Source: JAKQHY01 sp034429475 (GTDB taxonomy: Bacteria > Chloroflexota > Anaerolineae > B4-G1 > SLSP01). From it: a stretch of DNA of 64,000 nucleotides. Position numbers and translations under genes: made by a program. The stretch lies in contig DAOUGD010000058.1 in the NCBI GenBank assembly GCA_034429475.1, positions 1 through 64,000 of the forward strand, in the 5' to 3' direction. The notes under the pieces were generated by a model. The model had not been told where the DNA came from. It saw nothing but the letters and a program-made list of their open reading frames with translations, and made no database searches. Positions 1-8,243 of the stretch are shown here, piece by piece; within the stretch, counting starts at the first letter, position 1; every line of letters starts with the position of its first letter.

Positions 1-57
1 GGCTACCGCCCGCAATCGCAAAACATCTTTAAAGAAACGGCTTTAGCCGGATGCACA

Positions 58-85
58 TTGCACTTTACACCCTTTGTGCTATAAT
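58..85 (+). promoter_or_regulatory. Sigma-70 type promoter of the DEAD-box helicase
   Basis: A -35 box TTGCAC (58-63) and a perfect -10 box TATAAT (80-85) are separated by 16 nt. Transcription would start near 92, giving a leader of about 220 nt before the helicase start at 312. Seen directly; promoter function is inferred. Confidence 0.7.
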
Positions 86-91
86 CCCCTC

Positions 92-311
92 AGTACGTTA
101 GTTTATCGTATAAAAGCCTGCTTGGGGACCAGCAGCCCTGCCAATAATGGCCGGGCTGTTTTGTTGGGAATAGGACTGACGCAGCCTGACCTTCCGGGAA
201 GCACAATGGGGAGCTTTCAACGTGAAGCAGAGGCTCCGCAGCTCCAATGAACTTACGGGAAGGTTTTTTCGATCGACTGCGTCAATCCTATCAAAACAAA
301 AAGGAGTTCTC
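92..311 (+). ncRNA. Structured 5' leader of the DEAD-box helicase
   Basis: This untranslated leader of about 220 nt contains a strong hairpin: CAGCCC (133-138) pairs with GGGCTG (153-158) and GCC (140-142) with GGC (149-151), followed at once by TTTTG, so it resembles an intrinsic terminator. A second palindrome pairs GGAGCT (210-215) with AGCTCC (240-245) around an inner TTCA/TGAA hairpin; AGCCT (183-187) can alternatively pair with AGGCT (231-235). A 14-codon ORF (206-250) lies inside but has no good ribosome binding site. Long structured leaders are typical of cold-shock helicase mRNAs. I cannot assign a named RNA family. Confidence 0.5.
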
Positions 312-2078
312 ATGTCAAGTGGATTTGAAGGTTTCGGCCTGCATCCGAGCTTATTGCAGGCCATTGATGAGTTAGACTACGAAGCGCCCACGCCGATTCA
401 GGAGCGCACCATTCCCCTCTTGTTGGAAGGGCGCGACGTGTTAGGACAGGCGCAGACCGGCACCGGCAAGACGGCCGCGTTCACCCTGCCGCTGCTACAC
501 ACCCTCGACCCTGACCAACCCCACGTTCAGGGCTTGATTGTCACCCCCACCCGCGAACTGGCAATCCAGGTCGCGCGGGCCGTCCACCAGTACGGCAGCC
601 ATCACGGCGCGCGCGTGCTGGCCGTCTACGGCGGGCAATCCTACGACCGGCAGATCGGCCGGCTGGAACGCGGCGTTGACATCGTCGTCGGCACACCGGG
701 CCGCCTGCTGGATTTGATCCGCAAGGGCGCGCTCGACCTCAGCGGTGTGCGCTATCTGGTGCTCGACGAAGCCGACGAGATGTTGAGCATGGGCTTCATC
801 GAGGACATCGAGGCCATCCTGAGCGAGATGCCGGAAAACCGACAGACCGCGCTCTTCTCGGCGACCATGCCGGCCCCCATCCGCCGCCTGGCCGACCGCT
901 ACATGCGCGAACCGGAAAGCGTCATCGTCAACCCGGAGCGGATGACGGTGGCCGAAACCGAGCAGCGGTATTACGTGGTCTACGAAGAGGACAAACTGGC
1001 GGCCCTCACGCGGTTGCTGGAAATGGAAGACCTCACCGGCGTCCTCGTCTTCACCCGCACCAAGATCGGCGCCGCCGAACTGTCGGACGCGCTGCTGGCG
1101 CGCGGCTTCCAGGTCGAGGCGCTGCACGGCGACCTCAACCAGGCCGCGCGAGAAACCGTGATGGAGCGCTTCCGCCGGGGGCGCGTCGCCGTCCTCGTTG
1201 CCACCGACGTGGCCGCGCGGGGGCTAGACATTGAGGACATTTCCCACGTCATCAATTACGACATCCCCTTCGACACCGAAAGCTACGTCCACCGCATCGG
1301 ACGCACCGGGCGCGCGGGCAAGAAGGGTATCGCCGTCACCCTCATCAACTCCCGCGAGCAGTACCGCATGAAGATGATCGAGCAACAAACCCGCCAACCC
1401 GTCCAACGCGCCAAGCTGCCCTCCACCGCCGACATCACCGCCCGCCGCGACGTGCGCTTCCTGGAAAAGCTACAACCGGGTCTCGAAGCGACACCCGGCC
1501 ACGAGCGCGACCTGGTCACACAGCTTATTGCCGCCGGGTACGAGCCGGCCGACATCGCCGCCGCTGCCATCCAATTGGCGCGCGCGCAGGAACAGCAGCG
1601 CCCCATCGAGGATGTGCGCGAAGTTCCGCCGCCGCAGCCGCGCTCGGCCAAGAGCCGCTACGGCAAACCCGACTCCGACAAGGGCCGCCCCGCCCCCACT
1701 AAAGGCAGGCCGGAGCGCGGCAAGAACAAGCCGGGACGCGGTCAGGGGAAACCGGAGCACGGTCAGGATAAGCCAGAGCGCGGTGAGGATAAGCCGGAGC
1801 GCAAGCAGGGCCGGTTCGGGCGCATCCCCGGCCAGCAGGAACGCGGCATGGTGCGCATGGTGCTCAACGTCGGCAAGTCCCACGGCGTCCGCCCTGGCGA
1901 CGTGGTCGGCGCGATTGCCAGCGAGGCCGACATCCCCGGCCGCGCCATCGGCGCCATTGACATCCAGCAGCACCAGACCTTCGTGGACGTGTCCGAGAAG
2001 CACGCCACGCACGTCCTGCAAACCATGCAACACTTCTGGATGCGCGGCAAGTCCGCCAACATCGGCATCGCCGAGTAA
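312..2078 (+). CDS. deaD: DEAD-box ATP-dependent RNA helicase (CsdA/DeaD type)
   Basis: 588-aa RNA helicase that unwinds structured RNA using ATP, probably in ribosome assembly and cold adaptation. Visible motifs: Q motif PTPIQ near 26-30, Walker A AQTGTGKT (47-54), PTREL (79-83), DEAD box 152-155, SAT 183-185, and HRIGRTGRAG in the second RecA domain. A Lys/Arg/Gly/Pro-rich linker with repeated KPERG-like units (about 400-515) leads to a C-terminal DbpA-type RNA-binding domain. The start at 312 is preceded by AAGGAG at good spacing; an in-frame ATG at 222 lacks one and lies in the structured leader. A strong terminator follows. Family assignment is confident; the physiological role is by analogy. 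Confidence 0.95.
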   Translation: MSSGFEGFGLHPSLLQAIDELDYEAPTPIQERTIPLLLEGRDVLGQAQTGTGKTAAFTLPLLHTLDPDQPHVQGLIVTPTRELAIQVARAVHQYGSHHGARVLAVYGGQSYDRQIGRLERGVDIVVGTPGRLLDLIRKGALDLSGVRYLVLDEADEMLSMGFIEDIEAILSEMPENRQTALFSATMPAPIRRLADRYMREPESVIVNPERMTVAETEQRYYVVYEEDKLAALTRLLEMEDLTGVLVFTRTKIGAAELSDALLARGFQVEALHGDLNQAARETVMERFRRGRVAVLVATDVAARGLDIEDISHVINYDIPFDTESYVHRIGRTGRAGKKGIAVTLINSREQYRMKMIEQQTRQPVQRAKLPSTADITARRDVRFLEKLQPGLEATPGHERDLVTQLIAAGYEPADIAAAAIQLARAQEQQRPIEDVREVPPPQPRSAKSRYGKPDSDKGRPAPTKGRPERGKNKPGRGQGKPEHGQDKPERGEDKPERKQGRFGRIPGQQERGMVRMVLNVGKSHGVRPGDVVGAIASEADIPGRAIGAIDIQQHQTFVDVSEKHATHVLQTMQHFWMRGKSANIGIAE

Positions 2079-2092
2079 GACTACAAGAAACT

Positions 2093-2137
2093 AAACAGTC
2101 CCTAAAGATTCCCCACCTTTAGGGACTGTTTGTTTTT
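2093..2137 (+). terminator. Intrinsic terminator of the helicase gene
   Basis: A perfect 15-bp stem (2093-2107 with 2117-2131) and a 9-nt loop are followed by a T-rich tract. It sits 14 nt after the helicase stop codon. Confidence 0.92.
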
Positions 2138-2185
2138 GGACGCAGCTAACCGCAGATGCACGGACTCTGCTGAAGAAACTAACTA

Positions 2186-2318
2186 TTTCACGCAAAGGCG
2201 CAAAGACGCCAAAGAAAATGCAGAGCAATCTTCATATTCTTTATTGAAAATCATGGTTTACGTTATAAAATTTAGTCCGATCTTAAAAATCTTTGCGGCT
2301 TTGCGCCTTTGCGTGAAA
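2186..2318. repeat. Word-type palindrome, CGCAAAG family, copy 1
   Basis: The left arm (2186-2214) carries tandem GCAAAGGCGCAAAGACGC words; the right arm (2291-2318) is their reverse complement ending in GCGTGAAA. It is followed by a TTTTTTCAGGGGA tract resembling a ribosome binding site. The small reading frames across it are repeat-derived. It lies between the convergent helicase and ABC-F genes. Confidence 0.8.
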
Positions 2319-2380
2319 CCCCCTCCTTTTTTCAGGGGAATTCGTCATTAACCGGTGGTTCACCAGCGGTTGGATGAAAA

Positions 2381-2450
2381 TTTCACGCGAAGACGCCAAG
2401 CTCGCCAAGTTCTTGTTTTTTACTTTGCGTCTTTGCGCCTTTGCGTGAAA
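2381..2450. repeat. Word-type palindrome, CGCAAAG family, copy 2
   Basis: The left arm TTTCACGCGAAGACGCCAAG (from 2381) is matched by a right arm reading TTTGCGTCTTTGCGCCTTTG and ending GCGTGAAA at 2450. A TTTTCAGAGGAG tract follows directly, like an orphan ribosome binding site with ATG at 2474. Confidence 0.8.
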
Positions 2451-2473
2451 CAGTCTTTATTTTCAGAGGAGTC

Positions 2474-2507
2474 ATGCACGCAGATTTTAAAAATAATCTG
2501 CGTGCAT
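2474..2507. repeat. 13-bp perfect hairpin at the 3' end of the ABC-F gene
   Basis: ATGCACGCAGATT (2474-2486) pairs with AATCTGCGTGCAT (2495-2507). It lies 10 bp beyond the ABC-F stop codon and could terminate or protect that transcript. Its words (CGCAGAT) recur at 27432-27503. Confidence 0.7.
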
Positions 2508-2516
2508 CTGCGAAAA

Positions 2517-4193
2517 TCAGCGTCCCTTTACCCGCCCTCGCAAGTAATCCTCCAAATCCACGTAACGTTGCACCGCGCCGCCCTCCACGGCCCATACCTG
2601 CGTGGCGAAGTGTTGGATGAAGTAGCGGTCGTGGACGACGGCGAGCACCGTGCCCTCAAACGCCGCCATCGCCCGCTCGAATCCGGCGCGGCTGGGGATG
2701 TCCAGGTGATTGATCGGTTCGTCCAGCAGCAGGCAGTTGCAGCCCTGCGCGACGAGTCGCGCCAGCGTCAACCGCGCCCGCTCGCCGTAGCTCAGGCTGC
2801 CCACCGGCACAAACACGTCGTCCCCGGCAAAGAGAAAGTAATGCAGGAACGAGCGCACGTCCGTATCCGACATCGCCGCTACCGCGCGGACGGTCTCGAA
2901 GGGCGTGCTGCGCGGATCGAGATTCTCCTGCTCCTGCGCGTAGTAGCCCAGGCGGACGCGCGCGCCCAGCCGCACGGTCCCGGTCAGCGGCGACAGTTGC
3001 CCGGCGAGCACCCGCAGCAGCGTCGTCTTGCCCGCGCCGTTCGGCCCGATGAGCGCCACCCGCTCACCCTGGCGCAGCGTGAGGTCTACGTCTGAGAACA
3101 GCGGGCGGCCGTTGTATCCGGCGGATAGCCCCTTGAGCACAAGCACGTCTTGACCGCTGGTGGGCGTATCCACAAATTCCAGCTTCATCTGCCATGAGGC
3201 GGCGGGCTTCTCCACGCGATCCTCGCTTTCTTGATAACGTTCCAGCCGTTTCTCGCGGGAAACGGCTTTTTTGGCGACCTTCTTCGCGTACCGCCGGGTA
3301 GTGGGATCGCCAGGCGTAGTGGTCAGCTCGACACTCATCGCCTGCATCTTGGTGCGGTGAATGTCAGCCTGCAAACGGCGGACCTCGGCTTGCTCGTCAC
3401 GCCACTGCGCCCACTGCTTCTCGCGGCGGCGCGTCCACTCTTCGATGTAATCCGAGTAGTTGCCGGGATACGCGGCGAGAGTATGGGTGAGCGGATCGAG
3501 GTCGAGAATTTGCGTGACGGTGTTGTCGAGAAACGCCCGGTCGTGAGACACCAGCAACACCGCCCCCGGATAACGTCGCAGCCATGCCTCCAGCCACTCC
3601 AGCGCGGCGATATCCAGGTGATTGGTCGGTTCGTCGAGCAGCAGCACTTGTGGACTTTGCAACAAGAGCCGTGCCAGCCCCAACCGCGTTTTCTGCCCGC
3701 CGCTGAGGTGCGCCACAGGGGTATCCAGCGGGACTTCGGCCAACCCCAGGCCGGAAAGCATAGCCTGCGCTTGATGCTCCGTAACTTCGGCGGCGGCCAG
3801 GCGTTCCAGGCGCGCCAGCGCCTCGCCATAGGCATCGAGCAATTGAGACTGCGCGGTCCCCTCAGCGGTCGCCAGCGCCGCCGACAAGTCGGCTATCTGC
3901 GTTTCCAGGCGTTCCATCTCGCTATGGGTGGGGCGCAGCACTTCGTCCACCGTGCTCGTCTCGTCGTAGCGCCAGCCTTGCTCAAGATACCCCACCTGCA
4001 AGTCCGGCGGATCTGTGCGCACCGAGCCGGCGTCCGGCGCTTCGTCGCCGACGATGATGCGCAGCAACGTCGTTTTGCCGCACCCATTCGGGCCGATCAA
4101 GCCGATGCGTTCTCCCATATTGATAGTACACGAGACGTTATCCAACACCAATGCGTCGCCATACCGCTTGCTGATATTTGAAAGTTGTAGCAT
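2517..4193 (-). CDS. ABC-F family ATPase (ribosome-associated)
   Basis: 558-aa soluble protein with two ABC ATPase domains and no membrane segments. Domain 1 has Walker A GPNGCGKTT (34-42), signature LSGGQKTRLGLA and Walker B LLLDEPTNHLDI. Domain 2 has GPNGAGKTT, the altered signature LSYGERARLTLA and LLLDEPINHLDI. A charged linker joins them, as in ABC-F proteins that act in the ribosomal E site. Members either set translation factor functions (EttA, Uup) or protect ribosomes from antibiotics. The start at 4193 is preceded by GGAGG (4199-4203). The leader ORF and terminator just upstream argue for ribosome-sensed attenuation, which is typical of the resistance branch. Subfamily cannot be settled by eye. 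Confidence 0.93.
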   Translation of the reverse strand: MLQLSNISKRYGDALVLDNVSCTINMGERIGLIGPNGCGKTTLLRIIVGDEAPDAGSVRTDPPDLQVGYLEQGWRYDETSTVDEVLRPTHSEMERLETQIADLSAALATAEGTAQSQLLDAYGEALARLERLAAAEVTEHQAQAMLSGLGLAEVPLDTPVAHLSGGQKTRLGLARLLLQSPQVLLLDEPTNHLDIAALEWLEAWLRRYPGAVLLVSHDRAFLDNTVTQILDLDPLTHTLAAYPGNYSDYIEEWTRRREKQWAQWRDEQAEVRRLQADIHRTKMQAMSVELTTTPGDPTTRRYAKKVAKKAVSREKRLERYQESEDRVEKPAASWQMKLEFVDTPTSGQDVLVLKGLSAGYNGRPLFSDVDLTLRQGERVALIGPNGAGKTTLLRVLAGQLSPLTGTVRLGARVRLGYYAQEQENLDPRSTPFETVRAVAAMSDTDVRSFLHYFLFAGDDVFVPVGSLSYGERARLTLARLVAQGCNCLLLDEPINHLDIPSRAGFERAMAAFEGTVLAVVHDRYFIQHFATQVWAVEGGAVQRYVDLEDYLRGRVKGR

Positions 4194-4210
4194 ATCTACC
4201 TCCAGACAAC

Positions 4211-4244
4211 AAAAAAGGCCGTGGGCAATAACGCACCACGGCCT
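4211..4244 (-). terminator. Intrinsic terminator/attenuator in the ABC-F leader
   Basis: A perfect 9-bp stem (AGGCCGTGG at 4216-4224 with CCACGGCCT at 4236-4244) is followed, on the minus strand, by TTTTTT. It lies only 18 bp upstream of the ABC-F start and downstream of a promoter and leader ORF on the same strand, so it would stop the ABC-F transcript before the gene. Confidence 0.85.
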
Positions 4245-4275
4245 GAAATCACAAACTATAGTAGTTAGGGTTTAC

Positions 4276-4335
4276 CTAATGGAACAGGGATGCCATGCGC
4301 CCACAATATGACAAAGCGTGCAGCATCACTATCAT
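4276..4335 (-). CDS. 19-aa leader peptide upstream of the ABC-F gene
   Basis: A short ORF, MIVMLHALSYCGRMASLFH, ends in TAG. It is preceded by a perfect ribosome binding site AAGGAGG (4344-4350) at 8-nt spacing, better than that of many genes in the window. It lies between a strong minus-strand promoter and an intrinsic terminator just before the ABC-F start, as in leaders where stalling or slowing of the ribosome on the leader ORF controls read-through. Two small hairpins (TTAGG/CCTAA and AACTA/TAGTT) lie between its stop and the terminator. Translation is inferred from the signals. Confidence 0.7.
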   Translation of the reverse strand: MIVMLHALSYCGRMASLFH

Positions 4336-4367
4336 CCCTGTGCCCTCCTTCAAAGAAATTAGAAACT

Positions 4368-4430
4368 GGAAATAGGTTATGAGAAATGAGTAATGAGTTA
4401 CCGGTTACTGATTTCTGATTACCTATTTCC
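4368..4430. repeat. Word-type palindrome in the ABC-F leader
   Basis: GGAAATAGG (4368-4376) and CCTATTTCC (4422-4430) enclose repeated GAGAAATGAGTAATGAG-type words and their partial complements. On the minus strand it lies between the promoter and the leader ORF. Confidence 0.7.
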
Positions 4431-4447
4431 TATCTCCTACTTCCAAG

Positions 4448-4475
4448 ATTATATGCCAAAGGCGGGAAACGTCAA
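4448..4475 (-). promoter_or_regulatory. Sigma-70 promoter of the ABC-F attenuator transcript
   Basis: On the minus strand, -35 TTGACG (4475-4470) and -10 TATAAT (4453-4448) are separated by 16 nt. Transcription would begin near 4441, giving a leader of about 248 nt. Confidence 0.75.
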
Positions 4476-4587
4476 CTGCGGCTGAAACCACCGGAACTGT
4501 AGGTTTTCACAGTAGTCAGGATTGACAGACGCCGTTATACTCGATCTGTCAAAAGACAACAATCCATTAGGAAAGGAGTTTCATATT

Positions 4588-5589
4588 ATGAAGGCAAAAA
4601 AAGGGCTAACCACCGTGCTTCGCTGGAGCGGACGGATAGGATTGATCGTGCTGATTCTCTTTTTGGGCTTGATAACCTATTTATGGGGCCGAGAATCCCT
4701 GGCGCGGAATAAATATCGCCGAGAATACCCCCCGCCAGGCAACATGATCAGCCTTGACACCCACCATATCCACTTGTATTGTGTGGGAGCAGGGAGTCCG
4801 ACCGTTGTGTTTGAAGCTGGCCTCGATCAGCTTGGGTCATTAAGTTGGGACAGCATCCAAAGTGAGGTGGGAGGATTCACCCGCGCGTGCAGTTATGATC
4901 GGGCCGGGATCATGTGGAGTGAGCCGGGGCCACGTCCCAGAGATGGAGAGACCATTGCCAGAGAACTTGGCGCTGTGCTGGATGCGGCGGGTGAAGAGGG
5001 CCCCTTTGTCCTGGTAGGCCATACATTGGGTGGAGCTTATATCAGGATATTTGCAGGACAAAACCCCGATGCCACCTGTGGCATGGTATTGGTGGACTCA
5101 AGCCATCCGGATCAGTTGACCCGGTTCGCCGGGATTGGTCTCGAAATAGAGATTCCAGAAAAGCAGATTAGGCCGGTAATTTTCCTCTTATCCCACCTGG
5201 GAATGTCCGGACGCTTCAAAGGGCCGCAGTACTCTATGCCCCGCGAAGTTTACGAGGCAGAGCAGGCGTTCCTGCCCGAATCAGGTATGGCGTGGTATGA
5301 CGAAACTGTCGAGTCACCCAACACCCTGGCACAAGCGGGACAGTATAAATCTCTAGGCAGTATCCCTTTGATTGTGCTGGCCTCAGCACGGCCCACCTCG
5401 ATACAAATTAAGGGGCAGGATGTGCAAGATACCTGGCTTGAATTGCAGCAAGAACTCACCTTACTCAGCAATAACAGTGAAATCAGGCTACTCAGGGAGT
5501 CAGGTCACTACATCCAATTTGACCAACCGGAAGCGGTGATTGAGGCAATCTATACAGTGGTGCAACAGTGCCCTACCGTCCAACCATAA
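4588..5589 (+). CDS. Membrane-anchored alpha/beta hydrolase, Thr in nucleophile position
   Basis: 333-aa protein with one N-terminal membrane segment (about 11-33) and an extracytoplasmic or membrane-tethered alpha/beta hydrolase domain. The nucleophile elbow reads G-H-T-L-G-G (144-149), so the usual Ser is Thr146 (codon ACA). The His-containing motif ESGHYIQFD near the C-terminus is normal. The start at 4588 is chosen because AGGAAAGGAG precedes it; an upstream in-frame TTG at 4522 overlaps a possible -35 TTGACA. Base composition looks less GC-rich than its neighbours, which may mean transfer. It ends 3 bp from a convergent gene. Substrate unknown; it may be non-catalytic or use Thr. Confidence 0.85.
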   Translation: MKAKKGLTTVLRWSGRIGLIVLILFLGLITYLWGRESLARNKYRREYPPPGNMISLDTHHIHLYCVGAGSPTVVFEAGLDQLGSLSWDSIQSEVGGFTRACSYDRAGIMWSEPGPRPRDGETIARELGAVLDAAGEEGPFVLVGHTLGGAYIRIFAGQNPDATCGMVLVDSSHPDQLTRFAGIGLEIEIPEKQIRPVIFLLSHLGMSGRFKGPQYSMPREVYEAEQAFLPESGMAWYDETVESPNTLAQAGQYKSLGSIPLIVLASARPTSIQIKGQDVQDTWLELQQELTLLSNNSEIRLLRESGHYIQFDQPEAVIEAIYTVVQQCPTVQP

Positions 5590-5592
5590 AGA

Positions 5593-8151
5593 TCAACTAT
5601 TCGGCTCCTCAGCCATGACGTAAGTGTAGAGACCGGCGACAAAGCGATTCAAGCCCTGCACGTAGCTGTCCAGGTAGTCCTGCACCAGCGCGTTTGCCAG
5701 GTCGGATTCGCCCATGTCCAGCAGCAGCTTCACAAAGGGTCGAAAATCGCGCAGGGTGATGTGCATCCGGTCGTGGTCGTCGGTGAGGACGGCCCAGACC
5801 AGCTCTTTCGCCTCGCCGTCGTCCTTCGCGCTGAGGAAGCGTCGCAGGCTGCTGCCCGCCGACACCCGCCCTACGTTGGAGAAGACCTCGTTGCCCTTGA
5901 TGACTTCGTTGAGCACCCCGATCCGCTGCGGGATTTGATCCAGGATGTATTGCATCGCCGGCGGCAAGTGGCCGAGCAGGCGCAGCGTGGCTGTGTTGAA
6001 GCTCTCGCCGCGCATCGTCACCGCCTTGATCGCGTCCTGGAACTCGCTGAAGACTTTGAGGTGCGCCAGGAAGCGCCGCCGCTGTTGGTCGAAGGCTTGC
6101 CACGCCGCTTGATGCGCTTGCAAATAGTGGCGGTAGGCGTCGTGGGTGGCCTGGTAAGCCGGAGGCAAGTCCGGCAGGGGATTGCGCAATGTCGCCGGGT
6201 ACAGCCGCTCGCGCGGCGAGACGTTGCTGGCGTCCATCGGAATCAGCAGCGCGGGGTTGGTCTCGCGGAAGCGCGTGAGCGTCTGGTCAATGGAGGCCCG
6301 CGCCGCTTTGGACTGCGCCGCATTCGCCCGCCGCTGTAACCCTTCCAATGCGTGTTCCAGTGGGGGGGAAAGCGTGTACTGCGCCGCGTGGATGATCCGG
6401 TAGAGCAGTAGCAAGTCGTTGACGGTAAGCGCCACCCCACGCTCGGCCAGTCGCCGGCGCAAGCGAGCGATACGCTCGACGTCCACGCCGTCGGCTTCGG
6501 CGGAAACTTCGGCGACGCGCGGCGCCTTCGCCAGCAGGCTCAGTGCTTTCTCCGACATTTGCAGCGCCAGCGGGGGACGCAACGCTACCGCCGGGGGCGA
6601 ACCGACCAGGGGCGCGCACCGTTGATACCCGTTGATCGCGCTATTCGTCACGATCTCGGCGATGGCGCTCCCCCACATCCCATCAAAGAAAATGTGGGAT
6701 TGATCGAACACCATGCTTTTGTCGGTGCGGAAGAGGGTCAGCGCGTGGTCGCCGATGCCGCGCCGCCCCCGGCGAATGTACGCCAGCGGTTGACGGTGCG
6801 ATTGCACGTCCCAGTTGAGGATGACTGGCGCGCGGCGCAGTCGCTCGATTTCCGCCTGCGTGGCCTTGGGCAGCGCGGCGCGGATGGAGGACTGCAAGGC
6901 GCGCGGGCACGTCGTCAATTGCAAGTCCAGGTCAGAGGGCGGCGCTGCCGGTTTTGAGGTCAACACCGCCGCCGCCCACGCTTGCACCGCCTCTGGCGAT
7001 GGCGGGCGCAGTTGACCCAACGGGCGTTTGCTCTCTCGATACCAGAGCCGCCCGGCGCCGTCGGACTCCAAAAGGTTGCCCTGGGCGTCACACAGACCGG
7101 CTTCGTGCGCGTACACAGGAATGGGCGGCGAATCTGCTTCCGGTGGATAACACAACGGGCTGCCCTCCGCGTTGCGCTCACACACGGGGAATAGATGGGT
7201 TTCCCCATTCCACACAAAGCCGAGGTAAGCGCGCCACAACGGGATCGACTGTTTGACTTCCTGGTACGGCTCCGGCGTCAGGGCGGCCAGCAGCGACATT
7301 TGCTCAATGTAGGCGGGCAATTCCTCGCGCTGGCGTTGCGTATAACGCGCCTGTACTTGCGCCCGCGCCGCCTCCGGCAGATAGTCCAGGCGCTCGTGCA
7401 GAAACAGCTCAAACGTCTCCAGGCGGCAGCGGAGATAATCCGTGTGGCCCGGAGGACAGCGATACGGGCGGGCGCGGTTCCAATCACGGGTCAGCGTCTT
7501 GAGCAGTGGCACGTCGGACACGCCAGACTCACCGGCGATTTCCAACAGCACGCGCAGCATCACCCGCTCGCGCCAATCCACGGCAAGCAGGTCGTTGTAG
7601 TGGTAAAGCAAATCGAGGGCGGCGCAGACCCAGGCGGCAGCCTCTTTTACCGGGGAATCCACGCGAGGGAACGTCTGTTGGAAGCCGGTGGTCTCGTTGG
7701 CGTGTCGCGCCTGGTCTTCCCGCAGGCCAAATTCCAGGTAGAACTGCCACATCCCCTGCGGGAACGCGCTGGCGAGGTCTTTGCCGGCCAGGCGCAGCAG
7801 CTTTTGGTAGGCGTACAACACCGTCGCCGGCCCGGCCACGAACACGCTGAACAATCCCTGGGGCAGCAAGTTCAGCCCGCGCATCAACGCGCTCACGTCC
7901 TGCCGCACCCGCTCCGCCTTGAGCTTGCGGCCCTTCAGTTGGGTCAACCCGCTGAGGATCATCGCCGGCAGATTGCCCGCGGGCAGTACGTCGGCCACTT
8001 CCTGGCGGATTTTGCGGATTTCCGGGAGCGTGAGCTGCGTCAGTTTGCGCAGCGTTTCGTCGTCAATCTCGGACAGCGCGGCAAACGTCGTCTGCTGCGC
8101 GCGGGTCAAGGCTTCCAGGGGGGCGGTATCTTCGGAAACAGTTTCGGGCAT
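5593..8151 (-). CDS. Large protein with HxxxDG acyltransferase-like motif, linked to a Cys-rich peptide locus
   Basis: 852-aa protein with no signal peptide or clear membrane segment. I do not recognise a named family. Around residue 486 it has SHIFFDG, matching the HxxxDG motif of the CoA-dependent acyltransferase/condensation superfamily, and about 90 residues later TVNDLLL, a segment often conserved in that fold. This suggests a diverged acyltransferase, by motif only. The start at 8151 follows AAGGAT; a longer frame to 8229 would read through a repeat. It is the last gene after the radical SAM enzyme and the Asp-x-Cys protein on the same strand, with a hairpin between, so it may act on or with that product. 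Confidence 0.8.
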   Translation of the reverse strand: MPETVSEDTAPLEALTRAQQTTFAALSEIDDETLRKLTQLTLPEIRKIRQEVADVLPAGNLPAMILSGLTQLKGRKLKAERVRQDVSALMRGLNLLPQGLFSVFVAGPATVLYAYQKLLRLAGKDLASAFPQGMWQFYLEFGLREDQARHANETTGFQQTFPRVDSPVKEAAAWVCAALDLLYHYNDLLAVDWRERVMLRVLLEIAGESGVSDVPLLKTLTRDWNRARPYRCPPGHTDYLRCRLETFELFLHERLDYLPEAARAQVQARYTQRQREELPAYIEQMSLLAALTPEPYQEVKQSIPLWRAYLGFVWNGETHLFPVCERNAEGSPLCYPPEADSPPIPVYAHEAGLCDAQGNLLESDGAGRLWYRESKRPLGQLRPPSPEAVQAWAAAVLTSKPAAPPSDLDLQLTTCPRALQSSIRAALPKATQAEIERLRRAPVILNWDVQSHRQPLAYIRRGRRGIGDHALTLFRTDKSMVFDQSHIFFDGMWGSAIAEIVTNSAINGYQRCAPLVGSPPAVALRPPLALQMSEKALSLLAKAPRVAEVSAEADGVDVERIARLRRRLAERGVALTVNDLLLLYRIIHAAQYTLSPPLEHALEGLQRRANAAQSKAARASIDQTLTRFRETNPALLIPMDASNVSPRERLYPATLRNPLPDLPPAYQATHDAYRHYLQAHQAAWQAFDQQRRRFLAHLKVFSEFQDAIKAVTMRGESFNTATLRLLGHLPPAMQYILDQIPQRIGVLNEVIKGNEVFSNVGRVSAGSSLRRFLSAKDDGEAKELVWAVLTDDHDRMHITLRDFRPFVKLLLDMGESDLANALVQDYLDSYVQGLNRFVAGLYTYVMAEEPNS

Positions 8152-8204
8152 CAATAGTATCCTTAATGAAGAAATGGGAAACGAGAAATCAGAAATCAGG
8201 AAAG

Positions 8205-8237
8205 GGTGCAGCGCACTTGAGGCAAGCACGCTGCACC
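8205..8237 (-). terminator. Intra-operon hairpin after the Asp-x-Cys protein gene
   Basis: GGTGCAGCG (8205-8213) pairs with CGCTGCACC (8229-8237), followed on the minus strand by CTTTCC but no long T run. Placed just after the precursor-like gene, it may attenuate transcription or stabilise the upstream mRNA so that the peptide is made in excess. Confidence 0.5.
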
Positions 8238-8243
8238 TGTGCG

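Noticed and set aside
206..250. 14-codon ORF in the helicase leader as a leader peptide
   Set aside because: No convincing ribosome binding site and it overlaps the stem at 210-245; kept only as a remark.
2130..2351. 73-codon plus-strand frame with KDAK and ALRLCVK segments
   Set aside because: It is translated word-repeat DNA; such peptides appear wherever this palindrome occurs and there is no ribosome binding site.
2355..3095. 246-codon plus-strand frame
   Set aside because: Starts in repeat DNA and continues antisense to the ABC-F gene, whose domains are unmistakable.
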